From Kluyvera intermedia (GTDB taxonomy: Bacteria; Pseudomonadota; Gammaproteobacteria; Enterobacterales; Enterobacteriaceae), in contig NZ_CP139986.1 in the NCBI RefSeq assembly GCF_034424175.1, forward strand, positions 4,588,001-4,652,000: a stretch of 64,000 nucleotides of DNA, in the 5' to 3' direction. The notes under the pieces were generated by a model. That model searched no databases, was not told where the DNA came from, and was given only the letters and a program-made list of their open reading frames with translations. Positions within the stretch are counted from its first letter, which is position 1, and every line of letters begins with the position of its first letter. This document shows, piece after piece, positions 43,133 through 52,827 of this stretch. A program made the translations under genes and the position numbers.

Positions 43133-43831
43133 ATGAATAAAATTTTGTTAGTTGATGATGACCGAGAGTTAACTTCTTTGCTCAAGGAACTTCTTGATAT
43201 GGAAGGCTTTAACGTCCTGGTTGCCCACGATGGTGAACAGGCTTTATCGCTGATTGATGACAGCATCGACCTACTTTTACTCGACGTGATGATGCCGAAA
43301 AAGAACGGTATCGATACGCTTAAAGAATTACGACAAACACACCAGACACCCGTCATTATGTTAACCGCCCGTGGAAGCGAGCTGGATCGCGTTCTGGGCC
43401 TTGAACTGGGCGCAGATGACTATCTGCCTAAGCCATTTAACGATCGCGAGCTGGTTGCGCGTATCCGCGCTATTTTGCGCCGTTCACACTGGAGCGAACA
43501 GCAGCAAAATAGCGAGAGCAGTTCACCGACCGTTGAAGTTGATTCTCTAAGCCTGAATCCAGGCCGTCAGGAAGCTAGCTTTGATGGACAGACACTGGAG
43601 CTTACCGGCACCGAATTTACCCTGCTTTATCTGCTGGCGCAGCATCTGGGCCAGGTCGTTTCACGTGAACATTTAAGCCAGGAAGTGCTGGGAAAACGCC
43701 TCACGCCGTTCGACCGCGCCATTGATATGCACATCTCCAACCTGCGCCGGAAACTGCCGGAGCGTAAAGATGGTCACCCATGGTTTAAAACGCTACGTGG
43801 TCGCGGCTACCTGATGGTTTCCGCTTCATGA
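43133..43831 (+). CDS. cpxR: Envelope-stress response regulator CpxR
   Basis: OmpR-family response regulator of 232 residues. The receiver domain has acidic DDD at 8-10, phosphoacceptor Asp51 (LLLLDVMMPKKNG) and the Lys in PKPFNDREL; the C-terminal winged helix ends in RKLPERKDGHPWFKTLRGRGY. Its last four bases overlap the cpxA start. Confidence 0.98.
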   Translation: MNKILLVDDDRELTSLLKELLDMEGFNVLVAHDGEQALSLIDDSIDLLLLDVMMPKKNGIDTLKELRQTHQTPVIMLTARGSELDRVLGLELGADDYLPKPFNDRELVARIRAILRRSHWSEQQQNSESSSPTVEVDSLSLNPGRQEASFDGQTLELTGTEFTLLYLLAQHLGQVVSREHLSQEVLGKRLTPFDRAIDMHISNLRRKLPERKDGHPWFKTLRGRGYLMVSAS

Positions 43832-45201
43832 TAGGAAGTTTAACCGCACGCATCTTCGCCATCTTCTGGCTTACGCTAGCGCTGGTGTTGATGCTGGTGT
43901 TGATGCTGCCTAAGCTCGACTCACGCCAGATGACGGAGCTGCTGGAAAGCGAGCAGCGCCAGGGCTTGATGATCGAGCAGCACGTCGCAGAAGAGTTAGC
44001 CAACGACCCTCCCAACGATTTGATGTGGTGGCGTCGGTTGTTCCGCGCAATTGATAAGTGGGCCCCGCCGGGCCAGCGCCTCCTGCTGGTCACCAGCGAA
44101 GGCCGCGTGATTGGCGCTGAACGCAACGAGATGCAGATTATCCGTAACTTCATCGGACAATCTGATAACGCGGATCACCCGCAGAAGAAGAAGTACGGGC
44201 GCGTAGAGCTGGTTGGGCCATTTTCTATTCGTGACGGCGAAGATAACTACCAGTTATACCTAATCCGTCCAGCCAGCAGTTCGCAGTCCGACTTTATCAA
44301 CCTGTTGTTTGATAGGCCATTACTGCTGCTTATCGTGACCATGCTGGTCAGCGCACCGCTGCTGTTATGGCTGGCGTGGAGCCTGGCAAAACCGGCGCGT
44401 AAGCTGAAAAATGCGGCAGATGAAGTCGCCCAGGGCAACCTGCGTCAGCATCCAGAACTGGAAGCCGGGCCGCAGGAATTTCTGGCGGCAGGTGCCAGCT
44501 TCAACCAAATGGTGATGGCGCTGGAGCAGATGATGACCGCACAGCAGCGTCTGCTCTCCGATATCTCCCATGAACTGCGCACGCCGTTAACCCGTCTGCA
44601 ACTGGGCACCGCCCTGCTGCGTCGTCGTAGCGGTGAGAGCAAAGAACTGGAACGTATCGAAACGGAAGCGCAGCGTCTGGACAGCATGATCAACGACATG
44701 CTGGTGATGTCGCGGAATCAGCAGAAAAACGCACTCTTGAGTGAAACGCTGAAGGCTAATCAGCTGTGGGGTGAGGTACTCGACAACGCCGCATTTGAAG
44801 CCGAACAGATGGGCAAGTCATTTAACGTTGACTATCCGCCTGGGCCGTGGCCGCTATACGGTAACCCGAACGCACTGGAAAGTGCGCTGGAGAATATCGT
44901 TCGCAATGCGCTGCGCTACTCACACACCAAAATTGCCGTGAGCTTCTCGGTGGATAAAGACGGTATTACCATCCATGTTGATGATGATGGCCCAGGCGTC
45001 AGCCCGGACGATCGCGAGCAAATTTTCCGTCCTTTCTACCGCACCGACGAAGCGCGCGACCGCGAATCTGGCGGGACGGGGTTAGGGCTGGCGATTGTGG
45101 AAAGTGCCATTCAGCAACATCGTGGTTGGGTGAAAGCCGACGACAGTCCGTTGGGTGGGTTGCGGTTAACGCTGTGGCTTCCGCTTTACAAGAGAACCTA
45201 A
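43828..45201 (+). CDS. cpxA: Envelope-stress sensor kinase CpxA
   Basis: Inner-membrane histidine kinase/phosphatase of 457 residues. Two membrane helices flank a periplasmic sensor; a HAMP segment follows; the H-box is SDISHELRTPLTRL near residue 248 and the ATPase domain has NIVRNALRYS, DDGPGV and GGTGLGLAIV. The ATGA overlap with cpxR implies translational coupling. Confidence 0.98.
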   Translation: MIGSLTARIFAIFWLTLALVLMLVLMLPKLDSRQMTELLESEQRQGLMIEQHVAEELANDPPNDLMWWRRLFRAIDKWAPPGQRLLLVTSEGRVIGAERNEMQIIRNFIGQSDNADHPQKKKYGRVELVGPFSIRDGEDNYQLYLIRPASSSQSDFINLLFDRPLLLLIVTMLVSAPLLLWLAWSLAKPARKLKNAADEVAQGNLRQHPELEAGPQEFLAAGASFNQMVMALEQMMTAQQRLLSDISHELRTPLTRLQLGTALLRRRSGESKELERIETEAQRLDSMINDMLVMSRNQQKNALLSETLKANQLWGEVLDNAAFEAEQMGKSFNVDYPPGPWPLYGNPNALESALENIVRNALRYSHTKIAVSFSVDKDGITIHVDDDGPGVSPDDREQIFRPFYRTDEARDRESGGTGLGLAIVESAIQQHRGWVKADDSPLGGLRLTLWLPLYKRT

Positions 45202-45206
45202 AAACC

Positions 45207-45235
45207 ATCGGCCTGCTTATGCAGGCCGATTTTTT
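45207..45235 (+). terminator. Terminator of cpxRA
   Basis: ATCGGCCTGCttatGCAGGCCGATTTTTT has a ten-pair stem and T tail. Confidence 0.92.
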
Positions 45236-45247
45236 ATGCGGCTATGG

Positions 45248-45346
45248 GTAGCCCGGACAAGGTGCGAGAGCACCGACTCCGGGATCTCACAGGCTTCACG
45301 TTCGTTAACCCTCCCGGGGGCGGCGTAAACGCCTCGCCTGGGCTAC
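45248..45346. repeat. Composite palindromic repeat between cpxA and yiiM
   Basis: The ends GTAGCCCGG and CCTGGGCTAC are inverse complements with one mismatch. Inside lie small hairpins (GGTGCgagaGCACC, GGCGtaaaCGCC, CCCTCCCGGGGG). This looks like a REP-type mosaic of a family different from the CCGGATAAG units elsewhere. Its right end covers the yiiM stop codon. Confidence 0.7.
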
Positions 45347-46017
45347 TTGCCCCACAATCTTCTGGAATTATCTTCAATCTTGCCGCTTAAACGCCGCTTC
45401 TGCATCGTTCGACTCCAGCTAACAGAAAGCCCTGCTGCGCTCAGCAGTCGGTGATACTGATCGTCATCAAATGGCATCGACCAGGCGATCACACCGGCTT
45501 CATGCACCGACACATCACTCAGACGCGAAACCAACTCAAGCGGCGCATCGCTGGACACGTTACCTGTAGCAATCACACGATACAGCCAGCCCGTTTTGCC
45601 ACTGTTTTGCATCACAGAAGCCATATCGCTTATGGCGAAGTGGTAATTGAGCTTAAAGCACGGGGAACGCGGTTGGGTGACCTGGATTAACGTCTCGCCC
45701 CAACGATAAATATCGCCGATAAATACGTTGTGTTCATTCATGCCTTCCGTCGATAAATTTTCACCAAATGCCGGGGCATAAAACAGGGAGGCCTGGTCGG
45801 GAAAGTCACGCGCCCATTCAGCGTAATGTTCGCGGGGATAGTGGCACAGTGCCCGGTCGGGGCCGCCGTGGATTTTTTTTTCGGCCTGTTCATCGCCCAG
45901 CAGCCCGAGATCGTTAAGCGTAAGCTCGCCGTCTACCTGTACTTTAGCAATGGAGCTAGGGCGGCTACCGTCGTAGTCGCGAATTTTTCCTATGAACACA
46001 TCAACCGGATAATGCAT
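45343..46017 (-). CDS. yiiM: MOSC-domain protein YiiM
   Basis: Molybdenum-cofactor-binding MOSC-family protein of 224 residues; E. coli YiiM contributes to reduction of 6-N-hydroxylaminopurine. The cofactor cysteine lies in TQPRSPCFKLNYHF, and KKIHGGPDRALCHYPREHYAEWARDFP is conserved. The ATG at 46017 follows AAGGAGCAGCAG; the longer frame upstream runs through the sodA terminator. In E. coli kdgT separates yiiM and sodA; it is absent here. Confidence 0.95.
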   Translation of the reverse strand: MHYPVDVFIGKIRDYDGSRPSSIAKVQVDGELTLNDLGLLGDEQAEKKIHGGPDRALCHYPREHYAEWARDFPDQASLFYAPAFGENLSTEGMNEHNVFIGDIYRWGETLIQVTQPRSPCFKLNYHFAISDMASVMQNSGKTGWLYRVIATGNVSSDAPLELVSRLSDVSVHEAGVIAWSMPFDDDQYHRLLSAAGLSVSWSRTMQKRRLSGKIEDNSRRLWGK

Positions 46018-46040
46018 CTGCTGCTCCTTACGCGGATACA

Positions 46041-46067
46041 AAAAAAGCGAGTCATCAGACTCGCTTC
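46041..46067 (-). terminator. Terminator of sodA
   Basis: On the minus strand AAGCGAGTctgatgACTCGCTTTTTTT is a strong stem with a T run, 20 bases after the sodA stop. Confidence 0.9.
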
Positions 46068-46086
46068 TACAGACCGGCAATGCAAA

Positions 46087-46707
46087 TTATTTTTTAGCGG
46101 CGAAACGCGCTGCTGCTTCGTCCCAGTTCACCACGTTCCAGAACTCTTTAATGTAGTCCGGGCGACGGTTCTGGAATTTCAGGTAGTAAGCGTGTTCCCA
46201 CACATCCAGACCCACAATTGGGAAACCGGAAGCGCCAGAAACGGCTTCACCCATCAGCGGGGAATCCTGGTTTGCGGTAGAAACCACAGCCAGTTTGTCA
46301 CCTTTCAATACCAGCCAGGCCCAACCGGAGCCGAAACGGGTCGCAGCCGCTTTTTCAAATTCAGCTTTGAAGTTATCAACGGAACCAAAGTCACGCTCGA
46401 TAGCCGCTTTCAGGTCACCCTGCAGAGTGGTGTCTTTTTTCAGGCCTTTCCAGAAGAAGCTGTGGTTAGCGTGGCCACCGGCGTTGTTACGCAGAACGGT
46501 TTTCTTATCCGCTGGCAGTTGATCCAGTTTCGCGATCAGTTCTTCTGCAGACAGGGAAGCGAACTCCGGCAGGCTTTCCAGCGCAGCATTGGCGTTGTTA
46601 ACGTAAGCCTGGTGGTGTTTGCTGTGGTGGATTTCCATGGTCTGTTTGTCGAAGTGTGGTTCCAGAGCATCGTACGCGTAAGGCAGTGATGGCAGGGTAT
46701 AGCTCAT
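46087..46707 (-). CDS. sodA: Manganese superoxide dismutase
   Basis: Cytosolic enzyme of 206 residues that dismutates superoxide. The four Mn ligands are identifiable: His27 (MEIHHSKHH), His in NHSFFWKGL, and Asp/His in LDVWEHAYYL. The GGHANHSFFW and AWLVL segments mark the Mn form. The ATG at 46707 follows TGGAGATGATT. A Fur box overlaps its promoter region, in line with known iron control. Confidence 0.98.
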   Translation of the reverse strand: MSYTLPSLPYAYDALEPHFDKQTMEIHHSKHHQAYVNNANAALESLPEFASLSAEELIAKLDQLPADKKTVLRNNAGGHANHSFFWKGLKKDTTLQGDLKAAIERDFGSVDNFKAEFEKAAATRFGSGWAWLVLKGDKLAVVSTANQDSPLMGEAVSGASGFPIVGLDVWEHAYYLKFQNRRPDYIKEFWNVVNWDEAAARFAAKK

Positions 46708-46783
46708 AATCATCTCCATTATTATCGGACGGCAAACTGTAAACGCCGCGTAATCAGTTGGTTCATTATAGTTAATTAAATAA

Positions 46784-46803
46784 TATTGAAAATGATTATC
46801 AAT
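46784..46803 (-). promoter_or_regulatory. Fur box upstream of sodA
   Basis: GAAAATGATTATC (46788-46800) matches the Fur core GATAATGATTATC at 12 of 13 positions and sits in an ATTGA...TCAAT dyad about 80 bases before the gene. The rest of the sodA/rhaT gap contains no gene. Confidence 0.8.
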
Positions 46804-46997
46804 GCCGTAGTTTTAATAAGGTTATAACACATCCGCATAGTCAGCATTTTGTGAGCAAGAACAGCTCATTACCGCCCTCACTGCCATCTTTTCCGCTTAG
46901 ATGGCACCAGTCTGAAGGTGAATGAACTGACGAATTTTTACACTCATCCTGTCGAGAGACAATCAATACAACAAAAGTTGGATGAGGATAAAAATAA

Positions 46998-48032
46998 ATG
47001 AATCATGCGATTACGATGGGTATTTTTTGGCATTTGATAGGCGCAGCCAGTGCAGCCTGTTTCTATGCTCCGTTTAAAAAAGTTCAACGATGGTCATGGG
47101 AAACCATGTGGTCTATTGGCGGGATTGTCTCGTGGATAATCCTTCCCTGGACTATCAGCGCAATGCTGCTGCCCGATTTCTGGGCTTACTATCACTCCTT
47201 TAGCGCTTCAACGCTCCTGCCCGTGTTTCTATTTGGCGCCATGTGGGGGATCGGCAACATCAACTATGGCCTGACAATGCGTTATCTTGGTATGTCGATG
47301 GGTATCGGCATTGCCATCGGTATTACGCTCATTGTCGGTACGTTAATGACGCCTATTCTGAATGGTCAATTTGATGTCCTGATTCATACCCAGGGCGGAA
47401 AAATGACGCTTCTTGGCGTGCTGGTCGCCGTTATTGGCGTGGGTATTGTGACCCGCGCAGGCCAGCTAAAAGAACGCAAAATGGGCATTAAAGCAGAGGA
47501 ATTCAACCTGAAAAAAGGGTTGGTGCTGGCCGTCATGTGCGGCATTTTCTCCGCCGGGATGTCCTTTGCAATGAGTGCCGCAAAACCCATGCACGAAGCA
47601 GCAGCCGCGCTAGGTGTCGATCCGCTATATACCGCTTTACCCAGCTATGTGGTGATTATGGGCGGCGGCGCGCTGGTCAACCTCGGGTTCTGCTTTATTC
47701 GTCTGGCAAAAGTGAAGAGTTTGTCGATAAAAACCGATTTCTCGCTGCCAAAATCGCTCATCATCAGCAATATCCTACTGTCGGCATTAGGCGGTTTGAT
47801 GTGGTACTTCCAGTTCTTCTTCTATGCCTGGGGCCACGCCAGCATTCCCGCGCAATATGACTATATGAGCTGGATGCTGCACATGAGCTTCTATGTTCTG
47901 TGCGGTGGATTGGTCGGTCTGGTACTGAAAGAGTGGAAAAACGCCGGGCGTCGTCCGGTCAGCGTGCTGAGCCTGGGGTGTGTGGTGATTATTATTGCCG
48001 CCAATATCGTGGGGCTAGGAATGGCAAGCTAG
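46998..48032 (+). CDS. rhaT: L-rhamnose:H+ symporter
   Basis: Inner-membrane transporter of 344 residues with about ten hydrophobic segments, same length as E. coli RhaT. Start MNHAITMGIFWHLIGAASAACFYAPFKKV and GGKMTLLGVLVAVIGVGIVTRAGQ are characteristic. It lies beside the rha regulators and is expected to need RhaS and CRP. Confidence 0.97.
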   Translation: MNHAITMGIFWHLIGAASAACFYAPFKKVQRWSWETMWSIGGIVSWIILPWTISAMLLPDFWAYYHSFSASTLLPVFLFGAMWGIGNINYGLTMRYLGMSMGIGIAIGITLIVGTLMTPILNGQFDVLIHTQGGKMTLLGVLVAVIGVGIVTRAGQLKERKMGIKAEEFNLKKGLVLAVMCGIFSAGMSFAMSAAKPMHEAAAALGVDPLYTALPSYVVIMGGGALVNLGFCFIRLAKVKSLSIKTDFSLPKSLIISNILLSALGGLMWYFQFFFYAWGHASIPAQYDYMSWMLHMSFYVLCGGLVGLVLKEWKNAGRRPVSVLSLGCVVIIIAANIVGLGMAS

Positions 48033-48037
48033 ATCCT

Positions 48038-48886
48038 TCAGGCGGCAATGCGACTGCGTTGCCGCCACTGCCCCGGCGTCATTCCCACTTCCCGGTTAAA
48101 CACTACCGAAAAATAGTTACTGTCCTCAAACCCGCACTGCATCGCCACTTCACCAATCAGCAGTTCAGTATGTTGCAGAAGATACTGCGCATGACAAATT
48201 CGTAGCTGACGCAGGTAGTGGTTCACCGTCATGCCGGTCTGACTACGGAACTGCTGGCGCAGCGTGCGTTCGCTGCACGCCTGCTGCTCACAGAAGCTAT
48301 CCAACGCAAAAGGACGATTGAGGCTCCCCGCCAGCACCGTCAGTAGCCTATCCAGCAGCGCCTCACTCTGTGTCGCGTTCTGGTTATCGGTGGCGTAACG
48401 ATAGCGTTTGAGGCACACCACCAGCTGGGCAAACAGCAGTTCAGACATCTCATTTGCCAGCGCGTCATCTTTGCGACTCTCCTGCTCAAGCTGGGTCATG
48501 ATTTGCCGCGCCTGGTTCATGCCGGTACTGCCAATACGCCAGTGCGGCGCCCAGTGTGAACCGTGCAATCCTGGAATATGGGATACCCAATCGAGGTTGA
48601 GCTTTAAGCGCTCGGGACAGTAGATAATATTTTGTAAAACCAGATCGTTAACAGAGGCGTAGGAGTGCTTATCTTCAGCGCGGATGTAAAAGAGGTCGCC
48701 GCGTGTAATCCGATAGGGGCGGTCATTGAGGATATGTAAGCCGTTGCCGCGCCAGACCATCACCAGCTCGTAAAAATCATGTGTATGTTCAGCAAAAACA
48801 TTCTGTGGATAGCGGTCAGCCACCGCCACGGCCTGCGCCGGGCTGGTAAAAAATTCAGATTTTCGCAGGATTAACTGACCGGACAC
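48038..48886 (-). CDS. rhaR: AraC-family activator RhaR
   Basis: L-rhamnose-responsive activator of rhaSR, 282 residues. An N-terminal cupin (FAEHTHDFYELVMVWRGNGLHIL) is followed by the C-terminal AraC double helix-turn-helix (CSERTLRQQFRSQTGMTVNHYL, AMQCGFEDSNYFSVVFNREVGMTPGQWRQ). It lies 71 bases downstream of rhaS in the same operon. Confidence 0.96.
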   Translation of the reverse strand: MSGQLILRKSEFFTSPAQAVAVADRYPQNVFAEHTHDFYELVMVWRGNGLHILNDRPYRITRGDLFYIRAEDKHSYASVNDLVLQNIIYCPERLKLNLDWVSHIPGLHGSHWAPHWRIGSTGMNQARQIMTQLEQESRKDDALANEMSELLFAQLVVCLKRYRYATDNQNATQSEALLDRLLTVLAGSLNRPFALDSFCEQQACSERTLRQQFRSQTGMTVNHYLRQLRICHAQYLLQHTELLIGEVAMQCGFEDSNYFSVVFNREVGMTPGQWRQRSRIAA

Positions 48887-48957
48887 GCGGATACCTCTCG
48901 ACTCACAGCCGATTATTATTCGCCGTTTTGCGCTAAAAAACGGTGATTGTCCTCGCG

Positions 48958-49794
48958 TTACTGGAGCAACGTGTCACGTCCCTGACGAATATCCCGCGGT
49001 GACCAGTTAAATTCCCGGCGGAACAAGGTTGAGAAGTGGTTGCTGTCGCCAAAACCACAGCGGTAGGCAATGTCGGTCACGCTGTCATCGCTATGGCGCA
49101 ACAGATGCCGCGCCTTAATCAGGCGCAGGCGATTGAGATAACGCTGCGGCGTTAAACCAGTACAGTGCTTGAGCTGGCGATGCAGCGTGCGCAGCGATAA
49201 AGAGAAACTCTCTGCCAGCCCTTCCCAGCACACCTCTTCTGCGAAGTGATCTTCAAGCCAGGCCATCAGCTGATTGAGCCGCGCATCATTGTCCTCCGCT
49301 CCTTGCTCCTGGCTGCCTTTACGCAGCAACACCAGCAGTTGCATAAACAGAATCTCACGGTTGGCTAACGACATCATATCGATACCGTCCTTCACCTCTT
49401 CCATCTGACTGACGATAGCCCGCACCTGCTGCAAAGTGCTCTGGTTTACGCGCCAATGGGAAGGATAGTGACCGTCCTGCTCCTGCGGTAACAGCTTATT
49501 CAGCCCTGACAAAAACTGGAAAGCATCTGGTGCGCGATACAACACATTGGTCAGGCACAGGTTATCGGTATGCTCATACAGATGTCGGTCAAAGTCGCGG
49601 ACGAAGCACACTGTTCCGCCGCAAATTGTATGCGGCTGACCATTGAACACATGAATACCCGATCCATGATCGACGATAACAATCTCATTAAAATCATGAT
49701 GATGCTCAGGAAATGCGCCCTGCGGAAGTCGTTGTTCGATAGCAACGGGCAGGTGACCTGAAGAGAAGAAATCCACGCTGTGTAGTACGGTCAT
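48958..49794 (-). CDS. rhaS: AraC-family activator RhaS
   Basis: L-rhamnose-dependent activator of rhaBAD and rhaT, 278 residues. Cupin-like start FSSGHLPVAIEQRLPQGAFPEHHHDFNEIVIVDHG, then the DNA-binding part with YRCGFGDSNHFSTLFRREFNWSPRDIRQ. It is divergent from rhaB over 303 bases that hold the CRP and RhaS control region. Confidence 0.97.
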   Translation of the reverse strand: MTVLHSVDFFSSGHLPVAIEQRLPQGAFPEHHHDFNEIVIVDHGSGIHVFNGQPHTICGGTVCFVRDFDRHLYEHTDNLCLTNVLYRAPDAFQFLSGLNKLLPQEQDGHYPSHWRVNQSTLQQVRAIVSQMEEVKDGIDMMSLANREILFMQLLVLLRKGSQEQGAEDNDARLNQLMAWLEDHFAEEVCWEGLAESFSLSLRTLHRQLKHCTGLTPQRYLNRLRLIKARHLLRHSDDSVTDIAYRCGFGDSNHFSTLFRREFNWSPRDIRQGRDTLLQ

Positions 49795-49970
49795 AACGAC
49801 TCCCGCCAGATGAGAAAAGTTATCAGGATAGTAATATCCGATGAGCGATCTGACCTTGACGTTTTGACAGTAAAGCGCGCAAATCCGGTCGTTTTTTCAA
49901 GAAATAGCCGGAAAGATCGGGAAATGCGCTCACCATCACACCCCCTTAACCCAGTGCCATCGCAAGAATT

Positions 49971-49986
49971 TGTGAACTCCCTCACG
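49971..49986. promoter_or_regulatory. CRP site in the rhaS/rhaB control region
   Basis: TGTGAACTCCCTCACG is a TGTGA-N6-TCACG match, in the middle of the 303-base divergent region where the E. coli genes have CRP sites. No gene is seen in the gap; RhaS half-sites are expected between it and rhaB but I did not define them. Confidence 0.7.
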
Positions 49987-50097
49987 TTCACCTTTGCTTT
50001 CTTGCCAGCGCCCTATGGCGACTGTCAGTAACGAGAAGGTTGTTTCATCACCCCTTTTTTAGACTAATCGGTAATGACTCTTAGAAGGACTCTTACC

Positions 50098-51567
50098 ATG
50101 ACTTTTCGCCATTGCGTGGCCGTCGATTTAGGCGCCTCAAGCGGACGTGTAATGCTGGCGCGTTTTGATGCCGACACACGCTTGCTGTCACTGCGCGAAA
50201 TCCACCGTTTCGTCAACAATCTGCATAAGCAGGCGGGTTTTGACACCTGGGATATCGATGGGCTGGAAGCCGAGATCCGTATCGGCCTCAACAAGGTTTG
50301 CGAAGAAGGCATTCTTATCGACAGCATCGGTATCGATACCTGGGGCGTGGACTATGTGCTGCTGGATAAAAACGGTCAGCGGGTTGGCCTGCCGGTGGCG
50401 TATCGCGACAAGCGCACCGACGGCGTGATGGCCCTCGCCATGGAGCAGTTGGGTAAAGGTGATATTTACCGTCGCAGTGGCATTCAATTTCTGCCGTTTA
50501 ACACGTTATATCAGCTTCGTGCGCTGGTTGAGCAGCAGCCGGATCTCGTATCACAGGCCGCTCATGCCTTGTTGATCCCAGACTATTTCGGCTACCGCCT
50601 CACCGGAAAGATGAACTGGGAATACACCAATGCAACCACCACCCAGCTCGTCAATATCGACAGTGATAACTGGGATGAAGACCTGCTGAACTGGACCGGC
50701 GCACCGCCGTCATGGTTCGGTACGCCAACGCATCCCGGCAATGTGGTCGGTCACTGGATTTGCCCGCAGGGTAATCATATCCCGGTGGTTGCCGTGGCCA
50801 GTCACGATACCGCCAGCGCCGTTATCGCCTCACCATTAGCAGATACTGACGCCGCCTATCTCTCTTCCGGCACTTGGTCGTTGATGGGCTTTGAAAGCAA
50901 AAAACCTTACACCAGCGAGCAAGCCCAGCGCGCCAACATCACCAATGAAGGCGGTGCAGAAGGCCGTTACCGGGTGCTGAAAAACATTATGGGGTTGTGG
51001 CTATTACAGCGCGTCTTGAAAGAGCAAAACATCAGTTGCCTGGCAACGCTGATTGCCGAAACGGCCAAGCTGCCGGCCTGTCACTGCCTGATTAACCCGA
51101 ACGACGATCGTTTTATCAACCCGGAAAACATGAGCGCTGAAATTCAGGCCGCCTGCCGTGAAAGCGCGCAGCCGGTGCCGACCAGCGCCGCTGAACTCGC
51201 TCGCTGTATTTTCGATAGCCTGGCGCTGCTGTACGCGGATGTTCTGAACGAACTGGCGCAACTGCGCGGTAGGCCGTTTAGCCAGCTTCATATTGTCGGC
51301 GGCGGCTGCCAGAACCAATTGCTAAACCAGCTGTGCGCCGATGCGTGTGGGATAACCGTGGTCGCAGGCCCGATTGAAGCCTCTACCCTCGGCAATATTG
51401 GTATTCAACTGATGACGCTGGATGAACTGTCCAACGTCGACGATTTCCGCAAGGTGGTGAGCCATAACTACGGCCTCACAACTTTTACCCCTAATCCAGA
51501 TAATGAAATTGCTCACTACATTGCGCAGTTTCAGCAACAACGACAGACAAAGGAGCTTTGCGCATGA
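50098..51567 (+). CDS. rhaB: L-rhamnulokinase
   Basis: FGGY-family sugar kinase of 489 residues that phosphorylates L-rhamnulose. The N-terminal ATP-site motif CVAVDLGASSGRVMLARFD and the SSGTWSLMGFE and HIVGGGCQNQLLNQL segments are as in E. coli. The ATG at 50098 follows AGAAGGACTCTTACC; an ATG eight codons earlier lacks a ribosome site. It overlaps rhaA by four bases. Confidence 0.98.
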   Translation: MTFRHCVAVDLGASSGRVMLARFDADTRLLSLREIHRFVNNLHKQAGFDTWDIDGLEAEIRIGLNKVCEEGILIDSIGIDTWGVDYVLLDKNGQRVGLPVAYRDKRTDGVMALAMEQLGKGDIYRRSGIQFLPFNTLYQLRALVEQQPDLVSQAAHALLIPDYFGYRLTGKMNWEYTNATTTQLVNIDSDNWDEDLLNWTGAPPSWFGTPTHPGNVVGHWICPQGNHIPVVAVASHDTASAVIASPLADTDAAYLSSGTWSLMGFESKKPYTSEQAQRANITNEGGAEGRYRVLKNIMGLWLLQRVLKEQNISCLATLIAETAKLPACHCLINPNDDRFINPENMSAEIQAACRESAQPVPTSAAELARCIFDSLALLYADVLNELAQLRGRPFSQLHIVGGGCQNQLLNQLCADACGITVVAGPIEASTLGNIGIQLMTLDELSNVDDFRKVVSHNYGLTTFTPNPDNEIAHYIAQFQQQRQTKELCA

Positions 51568-52823
51568 CCACTCAACTTGACCAGGCCTGGGAACTCGCGA
51601 AACAGCGCTACGCCGCAGTCGGCATCGACGTCGAAGAAGCCTTACGCCAACTGGACCGTTTACCTGTTTCGATGCACTGCTGGCAGGGCGATGACGTTGC
51701 GGGTTTTGAAAATCCAGAGGGCAATTTAACGGGTGGTATTCAGGCGACCGGTAACTATCCAGGCAAAGCGCGTAACGCCACTGAACTGCGTGCCGATCTG
51801 GAGCAGGCGCTGAGCCTGATCCCGGGGCCAAAACGCCTGAATCTGCACGCTATCTATCTGGAGTCTGACACCCCGGTTGCACGCGACCAAATCAAACCTG
51901 AGCACTTCAAAAACTGGGTTGAGTGGGCAAAAGAACACCAGCTGGGCCTCGATTTTAACCCGTCGTGCTTCTCGCATCCGCTGAGCGCAGACGGCTTTAC
52001 CCTGTCTCACGCTGATCCAAAAATCCGTCAGTTCTGGATTGACCACTGCAAAGCCAGCCGTCGCATTTCCGCTTACTTCGGTGAGCAGCTGGGTACGCCG
52101 TCCGTCATGAACATCTGGATCCCGGACGGCATGAAAGACGTGACGATTGACCGCCTGGCGCCGCGCCAGCGTCTGGCCGCTGCGCTGGATGAAGTGATTA
52201 GCGAGAAATTCGACACGGCGCATCATATTGATGCCGTCGAGAGCAAGCTGTTCGGTATTGGTGCTGAGAGCTACACCGTTGGCTCTAACGAGTTCTATAT
52301 GGGCTACGCCACCAGCCGCCAGACCGCACTGTGCCTGGATGCCGGTCACTTCCACCCAACCGAAGTGATCTCCGAAAAAATCTCCGCCGCCATGCTGTAC
52401 GTTCCGCGCCTGCTGCTGCACGTGAGCCGTCCGGTACGCTGGGATAGCGACCACGTGGTGCTGCTGGATGATGAAACGCAGGCTATCGCCAGCGAAATTA
52501 TCCGCCACAACCTGTTCGACCGTGTCCACATTGGTCTCGACTTCTTCGACGCGTCTATCAACCGCATCGCTGCCTGGGTTATCGGCACTCGCAACATGAA
52601 AAAAGCCCTGCTGCGCGCGCTGCTGGAACCCACCGACGAATTGCGTCAACTCGAAGTTTCTGGTGACTACACCGCACGCCTGGCACTGCTGGAAGAACAA
52701 AAATGTCTGCCATGGCAGGCAGTGTGGGAAATGTACTGCCAGCGTAACGATACCCCAGCGGGGAGTCAGTGGCTGGAGAGCGTGCGCGGCTATGAGAAAG
52801 AGATTTTAAGTCAGCGTGGGTGA
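51564..52823 (+). CDS. rhaA: L-rhamnose isomerase
   Basis: Metal-dependent isomerase of 419 residues converting L-rhamnose to L-rhamnulose. Conserved segments include PVSMHCWQGDDVAGFE, LDFNPSCFSHPLS, VESKLFGIGAESYTVGSNEFY and LDAGHFHPTEVISEK with metal ligands. ATG overlaps the rhaB stop (GCGCATGA), coupling translation. A palindromic repeat separates it from rhaD. Confidence 0.98.
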   Translation: MTTQLDQAWELAKQRYAAVGIDVEEALRQLDRLPVSMHCWQGDDVAGFENPEGNLTGGIQATGNYPGKARNATELRADLEQALSLIPGPKRLNLHAIYLESDTPVARDQIKPEHFKNWVEWAKEHQLGLDFNPSCFSHPLSADGFTLSHADPKIRQFWIDHCKASRRISAYFGEQLGTPSVMNIWIPDGMKDVTIDRLAPRQRLAAALDEVISEKFDTAHHIDAVESKLFGIGAESYTVGSNEFYMGYATSRQTALCLDAGHFHPTEVISEKISAAMLYVPRLLLHVSRPVRWDSDHVVLLDDETQAIASEIIRHNLFDRVHIGLDFFDASINRIAAWVIGTRNMKKALLRALLEPTDELRQLEVSGDYTARLALLEEQKCLPWQAVWEMYCQRNDTPAGSQWLESVRGYEKEILSQRG

Positions 52824-52827
52824 TTGA

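Noticed and set aside
51726..52700. 324-codon frame opposite rhaA
   Set aside because: Antisense shadow caused by the codon bias of rhaA; composition is Gln/Val/Phe-rich without domain motifs.
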